From assembly GCF_022288825.1 (NCBI RefSeq), contig NZ_JAKOOW010000033.1, forward strand, positions 1 to 64,000: a stretch of DNA of 64,000 bases. The letters run 5' to 3'. Source of the DNA: Kingella pumchi (GTDB lineage: Bacteria > Pseudomonadota > Gammaproteobacteria > Burkholderiales > Neisseriaceae). Shown one piece after another: positions 34,407-43,505 of the stretch; the stretch's first letter is position 1, and each line of letters opens with the position of its first letter. Both the position numbers and the translations under genes were made by a program. Under the pieces are notes generated by a model. It saw only the letters and a list, made by a program, of their open reading frames with translations. It did not search any database and was not told the origin of the DNA.

Positions 34407-36239
34407 TTATTGGTCTTCGAGCTTTTGTCTGCCCTGCTTGGCGGGAATTTCCTGCCGCAGCTTCTGCAGATAGGCTTCAATCAGGGTGTTGCCTTGGATA
34501 ACCGCCAGCTGCTCTTTGATGGCGGCGCTCTCTTCGGCATTGGGTTTGACTTCGGAGAGCGACTGCACTTCGACCAGCTGCGGCATGCCGGTGCCCTGCA
34601 GCAGGGCGTAGGCGGGTTTGCCGTCTTTGGGCTGGGCTTTCATAATCGCCAGATAGTCGGCCGGCGGCATCATGCCGCGCAGCTGCTCGGGCATCACCGG
34701 CTGCGGGTTGGTCCAGTTGAGCGCGGGCTGTTTGCCGGCCTGCAGCTCGGCGAGCAGTTTTTTGTTGTGCTCGGTGGCCAGGCGGCGGCTTTCCGAGCGG
34801 ATGTAGTCGGCCTTCACCTGCTCTTTGGCCTGCTCGAATGAAAGCTGCGCTTCGGGGCGGGTTTCGCTGGCGCGCAGCACCCATACCGAGCCGTCGGCGG
34901 CGCTAATCGGGTCGGAATTGTGTTTTTTGTCGAAAACGTCGCTGCCAAACAGCGCTTCGATTACCGCTTCAGGCAGCTTTTGCTCGGCGGCGCCGGCGCG
35001 GGTCAGCCAGTCGCCGCCGCTTTGCAGCGGCACGCCGAATTTTTTGGCGGCGCTTTCAAGCTCGCTGCTGTTGTTGATCACATAGTCGCCCAAGTCTTCG
35101 CGCAGTTTTTTCAGCGACTGGACGGCTTTTTTCTCTTTCAAGTCTTGGGCGATGCGCTGTTTGACGGCAGCGGGCGAGTTGTCGAGGATGTCGTTCACTT
35201 GGAAGACGTAGTAGCCGAAGCTGCCTTCGATCAGGGCGCTGACTTCGCCTTTGTTTAGCGCGAAAACTGCGTCTTCCAGCGGTTTTTCCAGCGTGCCGTT
35301 TTGGCTGATGTCGCCGATGTCGCCGCCTTTGGCGGCGCTGCCGTCTTTGGAGAAGCGCTGGGCGATGGCGGCAAACTGCTCGGGCGCGGCTTTGGCGGCT
35401 TGTGCCGCGGCTTCGGCTTCGGCGCGGGCGGCGGCTTTGGCGGCATCACCGCCTTTTACCGGAATCGGCACCATAATCATGCTGACGCGGCGGGTGGGCT
35501 TGAGTTTGTCCTGCTGCTGCTTGAAGATTTCGTCGATTTCGGCATCGCTCACGTTTTCGCGCTCGGCCAGTATTTTCGGCGACAGCAGCAGATACTGGTA
35601 TTTCACCGCCTGCTGCTGGCGGTAGGCTTTTTGGTTGGCGCGGTAGAATTTCTGCAGTTCGGCGTCGTTTACCATAACTTTATCGGCAAAGGCGTTTTCG
35701 TCGGCCACCGCCAGACGGATGGTGCGCGCGGCGGCAACGCTGCGGGCAAACTGCGCCACCTGGGTATCGGGAATGCTGCCGTTGGCAAAGATTTTCTGCA
35801 GGGCGAAAGTCAGATACTGGTCGCGCAGGCGGTCGGTGTACTGCTCTTCGCTCATGCGGTTGCTTTGCAGGAAGTTGCGGAAGATTTGCGGGCTGAAGTC
35901 GCCGTTTTGGTCGTGGAAGTTGGGATCGTCCACAATCATCTGCTTGATTTGTTCGTCGGAAACCGCCACGCCCATTTTTTTCGCGCCTTCGAGCAGATAG
36001 GCCTGGTTGAGCAGCGCTTGGAACACTTCTTCGCGGCTGCCGCTGCCGCCGCTGTTGCGGGTGTTGTGCAGGGCGCGGTCGAGATCTTCGCGGGTGATGG
36101 TCTTCTCGCCGATTTGGACGATGTAGTTGCCGCTGCCCAGGCTGGTCAGGCTGACGGCGCTGAAGCCGACAAACGATAGGGCGATGCAGCCGAGCAGAAA
36201 CTGGGAAGGTTTGCGGTATTTTTCGATCAGATGGAACAT
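34407..36239 (-). CDS. ppiD: SurA N-domain / PpiD-like periplasmic peptidyl-prolyl isomerase
   Basis: The 610-residue protein is anchored by one N-terminal helix (about residues 13-33). A SurA-like chaperone region follows (REDLDRALHNTR, EEVFQALLNQAYLLEGAKKMGVAVSDEQIKQMI), then a parvulin-type domain (FAAIAQRFSKDGSAAKGGDIG, VFALNKGEVSALIEGSFGYYVFQV). It helps newly exported proteins leave the Sec channel. Length is typical for PpiD. Confidence 0.9.
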   Translation of the reverse strand: MFHLIEKYRKPSQFLLGCIALSFVGFSAVSLTSLGSGNYIVQIGEKTITREDLDRALHNTRNSGGSGSREEVFQALLNQAYLLEGAKKMGVAVSDEQIKQMIVDDPNFHDQNGDFSPQIFRNFLQSNRMSEEQYTDRLRDQYLTFALQKIFANGSIPDTQVAQFARSVAAARTIRLAVADENAFADKVMVNDAELQKFYRANQKAYRQQQAVKYQYLLLSPKILAERENVSDAEIDEIFKQQQDKLKPTRRVSMIMVPIPVKGGDAAKAAARAEAEAAAQAAKAAPEQFAAIAQRFSKDGSAAKGGDIGDISQNGTLEKPLEDAVFALNKGEVSALIEGSFGYYVFQVNDILDNSPAAVKQRIAQDLKEKKAVQSLKKLREDLGDYVINNSSELESAAKKFGVPLQSGGDWLTRAGAAEQKLPEAVIEALFGSDVFDKKHNSDPISAADGSVWVLRASETRPEAQLSFEQAKEQVKADYIRSESRRLATEHNKKLLAELQAGKQPALNWTNPQPVMPEQLRGMMPPADYLAIMKAQPKDGKPAYALLQGTGMPQLVEVQSLSEVKPNAEESAAIKEQLAVIQGNTLIEAYLQKLRQEIPAKQGRQKLEDQ

Positions 36240-36370
36240 GGCGGTGCGGAAAAGGGGATAAGGGGAAAGGGGCGCATTTTAACGTGTTTTCACATTGCGC
36301 GGCATGGCTGTCAGGCAGCCTGAAAAGGAAAAAACGGCAAAACGGTTTTCAGGCAGCCTGAAACTCTTGA

Positions 36371-36904
36371 TTAGGACTCTTGGTCGTCATTTTCGGCTTC
36401 GACGGCGCTTTCAGGCTGCATCAGCCGTTTCAGTTCCTGATACAGCGCGCGGAAGTTTTTCGGCGGCTTGGCCTGCTCCTGCTCTTTGCGCGTGTTGCGG
36501 ATCAGGGTGCGCAGCACGCCGGCGTCGGCTGCCGGGTGCTCGGCGATAAAGGCGGTGAGCGCGTTATCGTCTGCCAAGAGACGGCTACGCGCCTGTTCGA
36601 CCCGCTGCAAAAAGGCGTTATGCGCCTGGTTTTCGCCTTTGAGTGCCGATAAAAAGGCGCGGATGGGGGCGGGGTCGATGTCGCGCATCAGGCGGCCGAT
36701 AAACTGGCTCTGCCGCTTCAAAGCGCCGTTGGACGTGATTTTGCGGTATTCGCGCACCGCCTCGGCCAATTCTTCCGGCAGGCCGATTTTTTTCAGGGTG
36801 TCGGCAGAAAGACGGGTCAGCTCCATGCCCAAATCCTGCAACTCGTTCATCTGTTTTTTCTTGGCGGTCTTGCTGACCCATTCGTCGTCTTGGTGCGTAT
36901 CCAT
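36371..36904 (-). CDS. darP: DarP (YjgA) 50S ribosome-assembly protein
   Basis: The 177-residue basic-acidic helical protein has the DUF615 pattern QMNELQDLGMELTRLS, LPEELAEAVREYRKI and KRQSQFIGRLMRDID. DarP promotes 23S rRNA helix folding late in 50S assembly. It is divergent from pmbA, a pairing seen in many proteobacteria. Confidence 0.93.
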   Translation of the reverse strand: MDTHQDDEWVSKTAKKKQMNELQDLGMELTRLSADTLKKIGLPEELAEAVREYRKITSNGALKRQSQFIGRLMRDIDPAPIRAFLSALKGENQAHNAFLQRVEQARSRLLADDNALTAFIAEHPAADAGVLRTLIRNTRKEQEQAKPPKNFRALYQELKRLMQPESAVEAENDDQES

Positions 36905-37033
36905 TTTTCAGGCTGCTGTGGCGGATAAAGCCGCGCATCATATAGCAAAAGCGCCGCTTTGTCGCTTTTGGCGCAAGGCAGCCTGAAAACGGTTAAAATG
37001 CCGCCCTTTCCTTGATATCCCGACCCGAGAACC

Positions 37034-38365
37034 ATGATGTTCCAACACACAGCATCCGACCTTAGCGACGTAGTGGCGCGCACGCTGGCGCTGGCCAAGG
37101 CCAAGGGCGCGCAGGCTGCCGAAGCCGCCGTTAGCGAATCAGTGGGGCTGAGCGTACAGGTGCGGCTGGGCGAAACCGACCAGATCGAGCACCGCCAGGA
37201 CAAATCGCTGGATCTGACCGTGTATCTGGGGCAGAGCAAAGGCCGCGCCAGCACCGCCGACTTTTCCGAACAGGCGCTGGCCGGCACCGTTCAGGCTGCC
37301 CTGGACATCGCCCGCTACACCGCGCAAGACCCCTATGCCGGCCTGGCCGATGCCGATCTGATGGCCACCGACACCCCAGATTTGGACAAATACCACGAAT
37401 GGGATGTCGGCAGCGCCCAGGCGCTCGAGCTGGCGACCAACTGCGAAGCGGCGGCGCTCGATTTTGACGCGCGCATCGGCAATTCCGAAGGCACCAACGT
37501 GCAAAGCAGCCACTCGCAGTTTGCCTACGGCAACAGCCACAGCTTTTTGCGCCACCAGCAGGTGAGCCACCACAGCATTTTCTGCAGCGTGCTTGCCGAA
37601 GATGCCGGCGGCATGGAGCGCGATTATTGGTTCGATATGTCCTGCGATGCCGCTGAGCTTCAGGCTGCCGCTGCCATCGGCCGCACCGCTGCCGAGCGCA
37701 CCGTTGCCCGTCTCGGCGCCCGCAGCGTGCCCACCGGCAGCTATCCGGTGCTGTTCGACCACACCGTGGCCGGCAGCCTGATCGGCCATCTGGTCGGCGC
37801 GCTCAGCGGCAGCGCGCTCTACCGCCACAGCAGTTTTCTCTGCGACAGCATCGGCAGCCGCATTTTTCCCGATTTCGTCAATCTGCGCGAAGAGCCGCAC
37901 CTGCCGCGCCGTTTCGGCAGCACCTATTTCGACAGCGAGGGCGTGGCCACGGCGCCGCGCTTCGTAATCGAAGAGGGCAGCGTGCGCGGCTATTTTCTCG
38001 GCAGCTACAGCGCGCGCAAACTCGGCATGCAGACCACCGCCAACGCCGGCGGCGCGCACAATCTGGTGCTCGGCGCCACCTGCGCCGGCCGCGAAGATTT
38101 GCTGCGGCAGATGGGCAGCGGCCTGCTGCTGACTGAATTAATGGGGCAGGGCGTCAATACCCTGACCGGCGACTATTCGCGCGGCGCCGCCGGCTTCTGG
38201 GTGGAAAACGGCGTGATTGCCTATCCGGTCAGCGGCATTACCGTGGCCGGCCGGCTGCAGGAAATGTTTGCCGCCATCGAAGGCATTGCCGACGATGCCC
38301 TGCCGCGCGCCGGCAACCGCGTCGGCTCGATACTGGTCGGCAAGATGACCGTGGCCGGCAGCTGA
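37034..38365 (+). CDS. pmbA: metalloprotease PmbA (TldE)
   Basis: The 443-residue partner of TldD processes small peptides such as microcin precursors and CcdA. Recognisable segments are DLTVYLGQSKGRASTADFSE, RIGNSEGTNV, FLCDSIGSRIFPDFVNLREEPHL, GYFLGSYSARKLGMQTTANAGGAHNLVL (as pattern) and GAAGFWVENGVIAYPVSGITVAG. TldE itself lacks the zinc site. tldD is not in the window. Starts 37034 and 37037 are both possible. Confidence 0.93.
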   Translation: MMFQHTASDLSDVVARTLALAKAKGAQAAEAAVSESVGLSVQVRLGETDQIEHRQDKSLDLTVYLGQSKGRASTADFSEQALAGTVQAALDIARYTAQDPYAGLADADLMATDTPDLDKYHEWDVGSAQALELATNCEAAALDFDARIGNSEGTNVQSSHSQFAYGNSHSFLRHQQVSHHSIFCSVLAEDAGGMERDYWFDMSCDAAELQAAAAIGRTAAERTVARLGARSVPTGSYPVLFDHTVAGSLIGHLVGALSGSALYRHSSFLCDSIGSRIFPDFVNLREEPHLPRRFGSTYFDSEGVATAPRFVIEEGSVRGYFLGSYSARKLGMQTTANAGGAHNLVLGATCAGREDLLRQMGSGLLLTELMGQGVNTLTGDYSRGAAGFWVENGVIAYPVSGITVAGRLQEMFAAIEGIADDALPRAGNRVGSILVGKMTVAGS

Positions 38366-38483
38366 TTCCGTCCGCCGCCTTTCAGGCAGCCTGAAAGCCG
38401 GTTTTGCCCGTTTTTTCCCTTTTCAGGCAGCCTGAACCGCCGTTTTCCCATTTTCAGGCTGCCTTGCTCAAAGCCCAATCCCT

Positions 38484-39515
38484 ATGCTCGAAACCGACAA
38501 TCTTACTTCCCACGCCGCGCCGCGCATGGTGGCGGCGCAGAAAATGTCCGCCCAGGAAGAGCAGCTCGAACGCGCCCTGCGGCCGAAAACGCTGGCCGAC
38601 TACATCGGCCAGCACAAGGCCAAATCGCAGCTGGAAATTTTTATTCAGGCTGCCCGTGCGCGCGGCGAAGCGCTCGACCACACCCTGCTGTTCGGCCCGC
38701 CCGGGCTGGGCAAAACCACGCTGGCGCACATTATCGCCAAAGAATTGGGCGTCAACCTGCGCCAGACCAGCGGCCCGGTGCTCGAGCGTGCCGGCGATTT
38801 GGCGGCGCTGCTCACCAATCTCGAGCCGCACGACGTGTTGTTTATCGACGAAATCCACCGGCTCAGCCCCGTGGTTGAAGAAATCCTTTATCCCGCGCTC
38901 GAAGACTACCAGCTCGACATTATGATCGGCGAAGGCCCCGCCGCCCGCTCGGTGAAAATCGACCTGCCGCCCTTCACGCTGGTGGGCGCCACCACCCGCG
39001 CCGGCATGCTCACCAACCCGCTGCGCGACCGTTTCGGCATCGTTTCGCGCCTGGAGTTTTACCGCGCCGACGATTTGTCCACCATCGTCGCCCGTTCGGC
39101 AGAGCTGCTGCAAATGGCGCTCGATGAAGACGGCGCGCTGGAAATTGCCCGCCGCAGCCGCGGCACCCCGCGCATCGCCAACCGCCTGCTGCGCCGCGTG
39201 CGCGACTACGCCGAAGTCAAACACGGCGGCCGCGCCGATGCCGCCGTGGCCGATGCCGCGCTGTCGATGCTCGATGTCGATGCCGTCGGCCTGGACATGA
39301 TGGACCGCAAATTTCTCGAAGCCGTGCTCTTCAAATTCGGCGGCGGCCCCGTCGGCCTGGAAAACGTCGCCGCCGCCATCGGCGAGAGTCCCGACACCAT
39401 CGAGGACGTAATCGAACCCTATCTGATCCAGCAGGGTTTTTTGCAGCGCACCCCGCGCGGCCGCGTCGCCACCGAATTGAGCTACCGCCACTTCGGCTTG
39501 CCGCCGGCAGAATAA
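38484..39515 (+). CDS. ruvB: Holliday junction branch-migration ATPase
   Basis: The 343-residue AAA+ motor has Walker A GPPGLGKTTLA (about residues 71-81), Walker B FIDEIHRL, sensor 1 GATTRAGML and the winged-helix C-terminus (GLENVAAAIGESPDTIEDVIEPYLIQ). It drives branch migration with RuvA. ruvA and ruvC are not adjacent, as in other Neisseriaceae. Confidence 0.97.
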   Translation: MLETDNLTSHAAPRMVAAQKMSAQEEQLERALRPKTLADYIGQHKAKSQLEIFIQAARARGEALDHTLLFGPPGLGKTTLAHIIAKELGVNLRQTSGPVLERAGDLAALLTNLEPHDVLFIDEIHRLSPVVEEILYPALEDYQLDIMIGEGPAARSVKIDLPPFTLVGATTRAGMLTNPLRDRFGIVSRLEFYRADDLSTIVARSAELLQMALDEDGALEIARRSRGTPRIANRLLRRVRDYAEVKHGGRADAAVADAALSMLDVDAVGLDMMDRKFLEAVLFKFGGGPVGLENVAAAIGESPDTIEDVIEPYLIQQGFLQRTPRGRVATELSYRHFGLPPAE

Positions 39516-39848
39516 CAAACAGGCAGCCTGAAAAGCGGGTTTGGGCTGTTGGTGGCGGATGTCTGTTCGCCCGCCGTGTTGTTTGGCCGGACGGCGCTTG
39601 CTTGTTCCGTCGTTTGCGTGCCGCCCAACCGTTTGCACATGGTTTTGTTGTTTTTGGATTGTCCGAACGTTTCGGTGTGCGGTGCGCACCCTACGCCCGA
39701 TCTTGTAGGGTGCGCACCGCGCACCAAAAACACAAATACCGCCGCTTTTCCCGCAATGCCCCTTACACCTTTCAGGCTGCCTTGCCGGCCAAAGCAGCCT
39801 GAATAAGCGTCCGCCCGTTCCGTTTCCCTTATTTCACCCCCCGATCCC
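39516..39848. repeat. gene-free gap with inverted 21-bp repeats
   Basis: This 333-base gap has no gene I can support. It holds the 21-bp GTGCGCACC element twice as an inverted pair (39674-39694 and 39705-39725, 20 of 21 bases matching), which would form a large hairpin, and DUS copies near 39770-39800. Confidence 0.65.
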
Positions 39849-40550
39849 ATGAGCCGCACCCAACGCCTGCTGCAACTGTCCGACCTGCTGCGCCGCAGCC
39901 GCCGCCCGCTGCCGGCGCAGGAAATGGCTGCCGAGCTGCAAATCAGCGTGCGCACCGTTTACCGCGACATCGCCCTGCTGCGCGCGCAGGGTGCCGACAT
40001 CCGCGGCGAAGCCGGCGTCGGCTTTGAATGGCGCGGCGGCTGGCTGATGCCGCCGGCCGCCTTTGGGCAGGACGAACTGGCCGCGCTGCTGCTCGGCCTG
40101 CGCTGGGCGGCGCGGCAGGGCGGCGCCGGCGAAGCCGCCCGCTCGGCGCTGGAAAAAATCCGCGCCCTGATTCCGCCGGCCGCCGCCGAGCTGGAAAACA
40201 TGGCGCTCTATCCGCTTGCCGATGCCGGCTGTACGCCGCAGGAAGCGCAGGTGCTGGAGCATATCCGCGCCGCGCTCGGCAGCGGCCGTTACCTGTGTTT
40301 CGACTATACCGACGCCGAAGGACGCGCCAGCCGCCGCCAAGTCCAGCCGGTGGCGGTCGGCTATTTCGGCGACCGCGGCGTGCGCCTGCTCGCCGCCTGG
40401 TGCTGCCTGCGCGGTGACTTCCGCCATTTCCGCTGCGACCGTATCAGCCGCATTGAAACCGGCGCCGCCGCCGCTACACCCCACCGCCTGTTGCTGCAGC
40501 GCTGGCGCGAACAAGACTGCGGCGGCGCTTTGATCGATTTCGATTTTTGA
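39849..40550 (+). CDS. YafY-type HTH/WYL-domain transcriptional regulator
   Basis: The 233-residue protein has an N-terminal HTH_11 domain (RLLQLSDLLRRSRRPLPAQEMAAELQISVRTVYRDI, as residues 6-41; recognition helix SVRTVYRDIALL) and a C-terminal WYL-like ligand domain (YLCFDYTDAEGRASRRQVQPVAVGY, LAAWCCLRGDFRHFRCDRI). WYL domains bind nucleic-acid-derived ligands. Its target genes are unknown; there is no adjacent defence operon. Confidence 0.87.
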   Translation: MSRTQRLLQLSDLLRRSRRPLPAQEMAAELQISVRTVYRDIALLRAQGADIRGEAGVGFEWRGGWLMPPAAFGQDELAALLLGLRWAARQGGAGEAARSALEKIRALIPPAAAELENMALYPLADAGCTPQEAQVLEHIRAALGSGRYLCFDYTDAEGRASRRQVQPVAVGYFGDRGVRLLAAWCCLRGDFRHFRCDRISRIETGAAAATPHRLLLQRWREQDCGGALIDFDF

Positions 40551-40599
40551 GCACCGTACCGTTTGGCCGCATAGCGAAAGCAGCCTGAAAGCCTAAGCC

Positions 40600-40620
40600 G
40601 TAGGGTGCGCCACGCGCACC
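40600..40620 (-). repeat. 21-bp GTGCGCACC dispersed repeat, inverted copy
   Basis: GTAGGGTGCGCCACGCGCACC, between the WYL regulator and the LprI-like gene. Confidence 0.5.
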
Positions 40621-40800
40621 GAAACGCCGCCCAAATGCTTTCAGGCTGCCTTTAAGCAAACCGGCATGCAGCAATATCGCCGGCCAGCAGCCGGAGAGTT
40701 TGACGAGTACGCCAAGACGGCAGGGAAAGCACAAAAATGCCCGAACGATTAGTCCTGTGTTTATACTTCCAAGCTTCAAATTTCCATTCGGAGTGCAGTT

Positions 40801-41175
40801 GTGAAAACGTTTTTTCCTGCTTTTTTGCTTGGCATGGTTCTGTCTGCAACAGTATACGGATATGATGTGCCCATCTACGTCGATCCGCGCTGCGTGGGCT
40901 TGGAAGGTATCGATTTGGCCAATTGCAGCTTTTATCTTGAGAAGCGCACGAAAGCCAAACTGCGCAAAACCTATCTGAAAGCATTGGGCTATACGGTAGA
41001 AAAAAGGCATCTGCGCCAATCGCAGAAGCTGTGGGAGCAGTTCGCGCAGTATGAATGCACGCAGGATAACGGCAATACTTCGTCTTATGTGCCCGTCCAT
41101 TTTGCTTTTTGCTATGTCCGCAAGATGGATCAGCGCGACAGGGAAATCCGTCAGATGTATCCCTTTGCGTTTTAA
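40801..41175 (+). CDS. secreted LprI/DUF1311-like protein
   Basis: The 124-residue product starts at GTG with GGAG upstream and has a signal peptide (MKTFFPAFLLGMVLSATVYG). The mature part follows the DUF1311/LprI pattern: Leu-rich helix, LRQSQKLWEQFAQYEC, a short Gly/Asn loop, and FAFCYVRKMDQRDREIRQM. Members include lysozyme inhibitors. The upstream sequence lacks DUS and looks less GC-rich than its neighbours. Confidence 0.7.
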   Translation: MKTFFPAFLLGMVLSATVYGYDVPIYVDPRCVGLEGIDLANCSFYLEKRTKAKLRKTYLKALGYTVEKRHLRQSQKLWEQFAQYECTQDNGNTSSYVPVHFAFCYVRKMDQRDREIRQMYPFAF

Positions 41176-41201
41176 CGGCAACGCCAATGCGGCAGCCTGA
41201 A

Positions 41202-41245
41202 AAAAAGCAGCCTGAAACGGGAAAGTCCGTTTCAGGCTGCTTTTT
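41202..41245. terminator. perfect 19-bp DUS hairpin terminator
   Basis: AAAAAGCAGCCTGAAACGG (41202-41220), a 6-base loop and its exact complement (41227-41245). It lies after the LprI-like gene, before the convergent cls. Confidence 0.8.
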
Positions 41246-41290
41246 ATTGCCGGTAGATTGGGTAGCCTGAAAGCGTTTGGGCGGTGTTTC

Positions 41291-41311
41291 GGTGCGCAGG
41301 GCGCACCCTAC
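41291..41311 (+). repeat. 21-bp GTGCGCACC dispersed repeat
   Basis: A slightly diverged copy near the 3' end of cls. Confidence 0.5.
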
Positions 41312-41361
41312 AGCTTGGGTTTTCAGGCTGCCGGAAAGCCCCAAACCGGTGGCCGCTGGCC

Positions 41362-42831
41362 TTACAGCAGCGGGCTGACCAGCCGCACGCAGCGTTCGGC
41401 GAAGCGGCGCAGGGGGCGGCGCTGCTGCCAGCGCTGGGGGTCGAGTGCTTCGCTGTGCGCCAGATAGCTTTGCAGCAGCGCGGCGATGTCGGCGGCGGTG
41501 TCGCTGCCGTAGGCCATCAGGCTGACTTCGAGGTTGAGATAAAAGCTGCGCATGTCGATATTGACGGTGCCGAACAGGGCGAAGCGGCCGTCCACCAGCA
41601 CGGCTTTGGTGTGCAGCAGGCCGCCGTCGAACATCCGCAGTTTGACGCCGGCGGCCAGTAGCGGCTGGTAGTAGGCTGCGGCGGCGTAGCGCACCAATCG
41701 GGAATCGACGCGGCGCGGCATAATCAGGGTAACGTCCACGCCGCGGCGGGCGGTGGTGATCAGGGTGTTGAGCAGGGCTTCGTCGGGTACGAAATAGGGG
41801 GTGCTGATCAGCACGCTTTCTTGGGCGATATTGAGCGCGTTGGTCAGCACGTCGTAAACCAGCGAGCTGTCGCCGCCGGGGTGGGAGGGCAGCACCTGCA
41901 GCTGGCGGCCGTCGGCGGTGCTGCCGGCGGCGGGGGCGAAATCGGGCATTTCGGCGGTGTAGTGGCTCAGGTAGGTGATGGTTTCGTCGAGATTACGGTT
42001 GGTTTCGCCCGCCCAGTCGCCGTAGAACACCGCTGCCAGCTCTTGGGCGGCGGGACCTTCGCAGCGCAGCACGGCATCGACCCATTCGCCGACGCCGGCG
42101 CTTTGCTTGAACAGGCGCGGATCGACCAGGTTGTAGCTGCCGGTGTAGGCGGTGCGGTAGTCGGTAACCAGAATCTTGCGGTGGTTGCGCAAATCGCTGC
42201 GCACCCACAGCGAGCGCCACAGGGCAAAGGGCAGGGCAGGGGTAACTTCGACGCCGGCCTGCCGCAGCCGCGCCGGCCAGCCGGAGCGCCAAAAGGCGGC
42301 GCTGCCCAGCGAATCGGCCAAGAGCTGGCAGCGCACGCCGCGCTGTGCCGCGCGCATCAGCGCTTCGAGTACGGCGGCAACGCGACCGCTGCCGTCGACA
42401 ATATAAAACGCCATCAGGCAGCAGTGTTGCGCGGCGTCGATGTCGGCGGCAAAGGACTGCAGAATCTCGTCGGTATCGGACAAAAGGCGCACGTGGTTGC
42501 CGCCGGTAACGGGATGGCCGCTACTGATGCGCACTAGATGGGCCAGCTGGGCGAAGCGTTTTTCCGCCGGTTCGGTGGTCTGCGGCGGCATAAAGCGGTC
42601 GGCAAAGGCGTCGTGAAAGGCCAGAAGCTCGGCCTGGCGCACTGCCCGCCCGCGCCCGAGACGCGGCTCGCCGATTAAGAGATACAGCAGCACGCCGAAT
42701 ACGGGGAAGGCAAACAACAGCGCCAGCCACGCCAGCGCGGCGCTGCCGGAGCGGCGGGCGTAAATCACGCGCAGGGCGACGGTTAGGGTTAAAGCAAAGT
42801 GGCTGAGAATCAGAATGTCCGACCAGTTCAT
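41362..42831 (-). CDS. cls: cardiolipin synthase
   Basis: The 489-residue inner-membrane enzyme has two N-terminal membrane helices and two phospholipase-D HKD motifs: NHRKILVTDYRTAYTGSYN (about residue 218) and LHTKAVLVDGRFALFGTVN (about residue 403), each with His, Lys, Asp and the following Gly-Ser/Thr-Asn. It condenses phosphatidylglycerol (ClsA type) to cardiolipin. Length is typical. Confidence 0.93.
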   Translation of the reverse strand: MNWSDILILSHFALTLTVALRVIYARRSGSAALAWLALLFAFPVFGVLLYLLIGEPRLGRGRAVRQAELLAFHDAFADRFMPPQTTEPAEKRFAQLAHLVRISSGHPVTGGNHVRLLSDTDEILQSFAADIDAAQHCCLMAFYIVDGSGRVAAVLEALMRAAQRGVRCQLLADSLGSAAFWRSGWPARLRQAGVEVTPALPFALWRSLWVRSDLRNHRKILVTDYRTAYTGSYNLVDPRLFKQSAGVGEWVDAVLRCEGPAAQELAAVFYGDWAGETNRNLDETITYLSHYTAEMPDFAPAAGSTADGRQLQVLPSHPGGDSSLVYDVLTNALNIAQESVLISTPYFVPDEALLNTLITTARRGVDVTLIMPRRVDSRLVRYAAAAYYQPLLAAGVKLRMFDGGLLHTKAVLVDGRFALFGTVNIDMRSFYLNLEVSLMAYGSDTAADIAALLQSYLAHSEALDPQRWQQRRPLRRFAERCVRLVSPLL

Positions 42832-42997
42832 TAGCGATACTCCGTGAATAAAAAGCAGCCTGAAAGCGGCAGAAAACGGCTTTTCAGGCTGCTTGGGACA
42901 GGGCGGATTATAGACGGTGGCTTTTCAGGCTGCCCGGTTTGCCAAAAAGCAGCCTGAAAAAAGCAGCCTGAAAGGTTTTCAGGCTGCCTGCAGCGGA

Positions 42998-43504
42998 TTA
43001 GTCCCCCGCCTGCGGGCGCAGCTCTTTTTTCAGGCGCACATAAACCACGCGGCGCACCAGGGCGACGGTGTCGCCGTGATCGTCGTACACCCGCACGGTA
43101 AACTCCGGCAGGTGCTTGCCGCCGCCGGCGATTGCCGCTTCGATGGCGGCGATTTCGTCGCGGCTGATGCTGCAGTCGAGATAAACCGCGCCGCGGCCGG
43201 GTTTGACAAACTCGATTTCGGCGGCCTTGTCCCACACATAGCAGCGGCCGTGGAAAATGCCGTTGAGCATTAGCGAGTAGATCGGGTCGGTCATGGCAAA
43301 CAGGCTGCCGCCAAACTGGCTGCCGTGCAGGTTTTGCGTGCTGCGCCAGCCGGCGAGCTTGGCGCGGATGCGGGTGAAGTCGTCGGCCAGATGGGTGATG
43401 CGGATGCCGCTGAACAAGAGCGGCGGCCACAAATTGAGCATCCTTTGCGTGCGCCGTGCGCTTTTGGGGCGCTGGCGCCGGCGGCGGATCAGGCGCAGCG
43501 GCAT
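42998..43504 (-). CDS. hotdog-fold thioesterase-like protein (DUF4442)
   Basis: The 168-residue product has the DUF4442 layout: RMLNLWPPLLFSGIRI, then TQNLHGSQFGGSLFAMTDPIY (the hotdog central helix) and KAAEIEFVKPG. Such proteins are thought to be thioesterases; the substrate is unknown. Its start lies one base after the ygfZ stop codon, so translation is probably coupled. The first 20 residues are very basic (RRRRQRPKSARR). Confidence 0.82.
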   Translation of the reverse strand: MPLRLIRRRRQRPKSARRTQRMLNLWPPLLFSGIRITHLADDFTRIRAKLAGWRSTQNLHGSQFGGSLFAMTDPIYSLMLNGIFHGRCYVWDKAAEIEFVKPGRGAVYLDCSISRDEIAAIEAAIAGGGKHLPEFTVRVYDDHGDTVALVRRVVYVRLKKELRPQAGD

Positions 43505-43505
43505 C

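Noticed and set aside
39549..39806. 85-codon plus-strand frame between ruvB and the WYL regulator
   Set aside because: It crosses the inverted 21-bp repeats and a DUS and has no ribosome-binding site.
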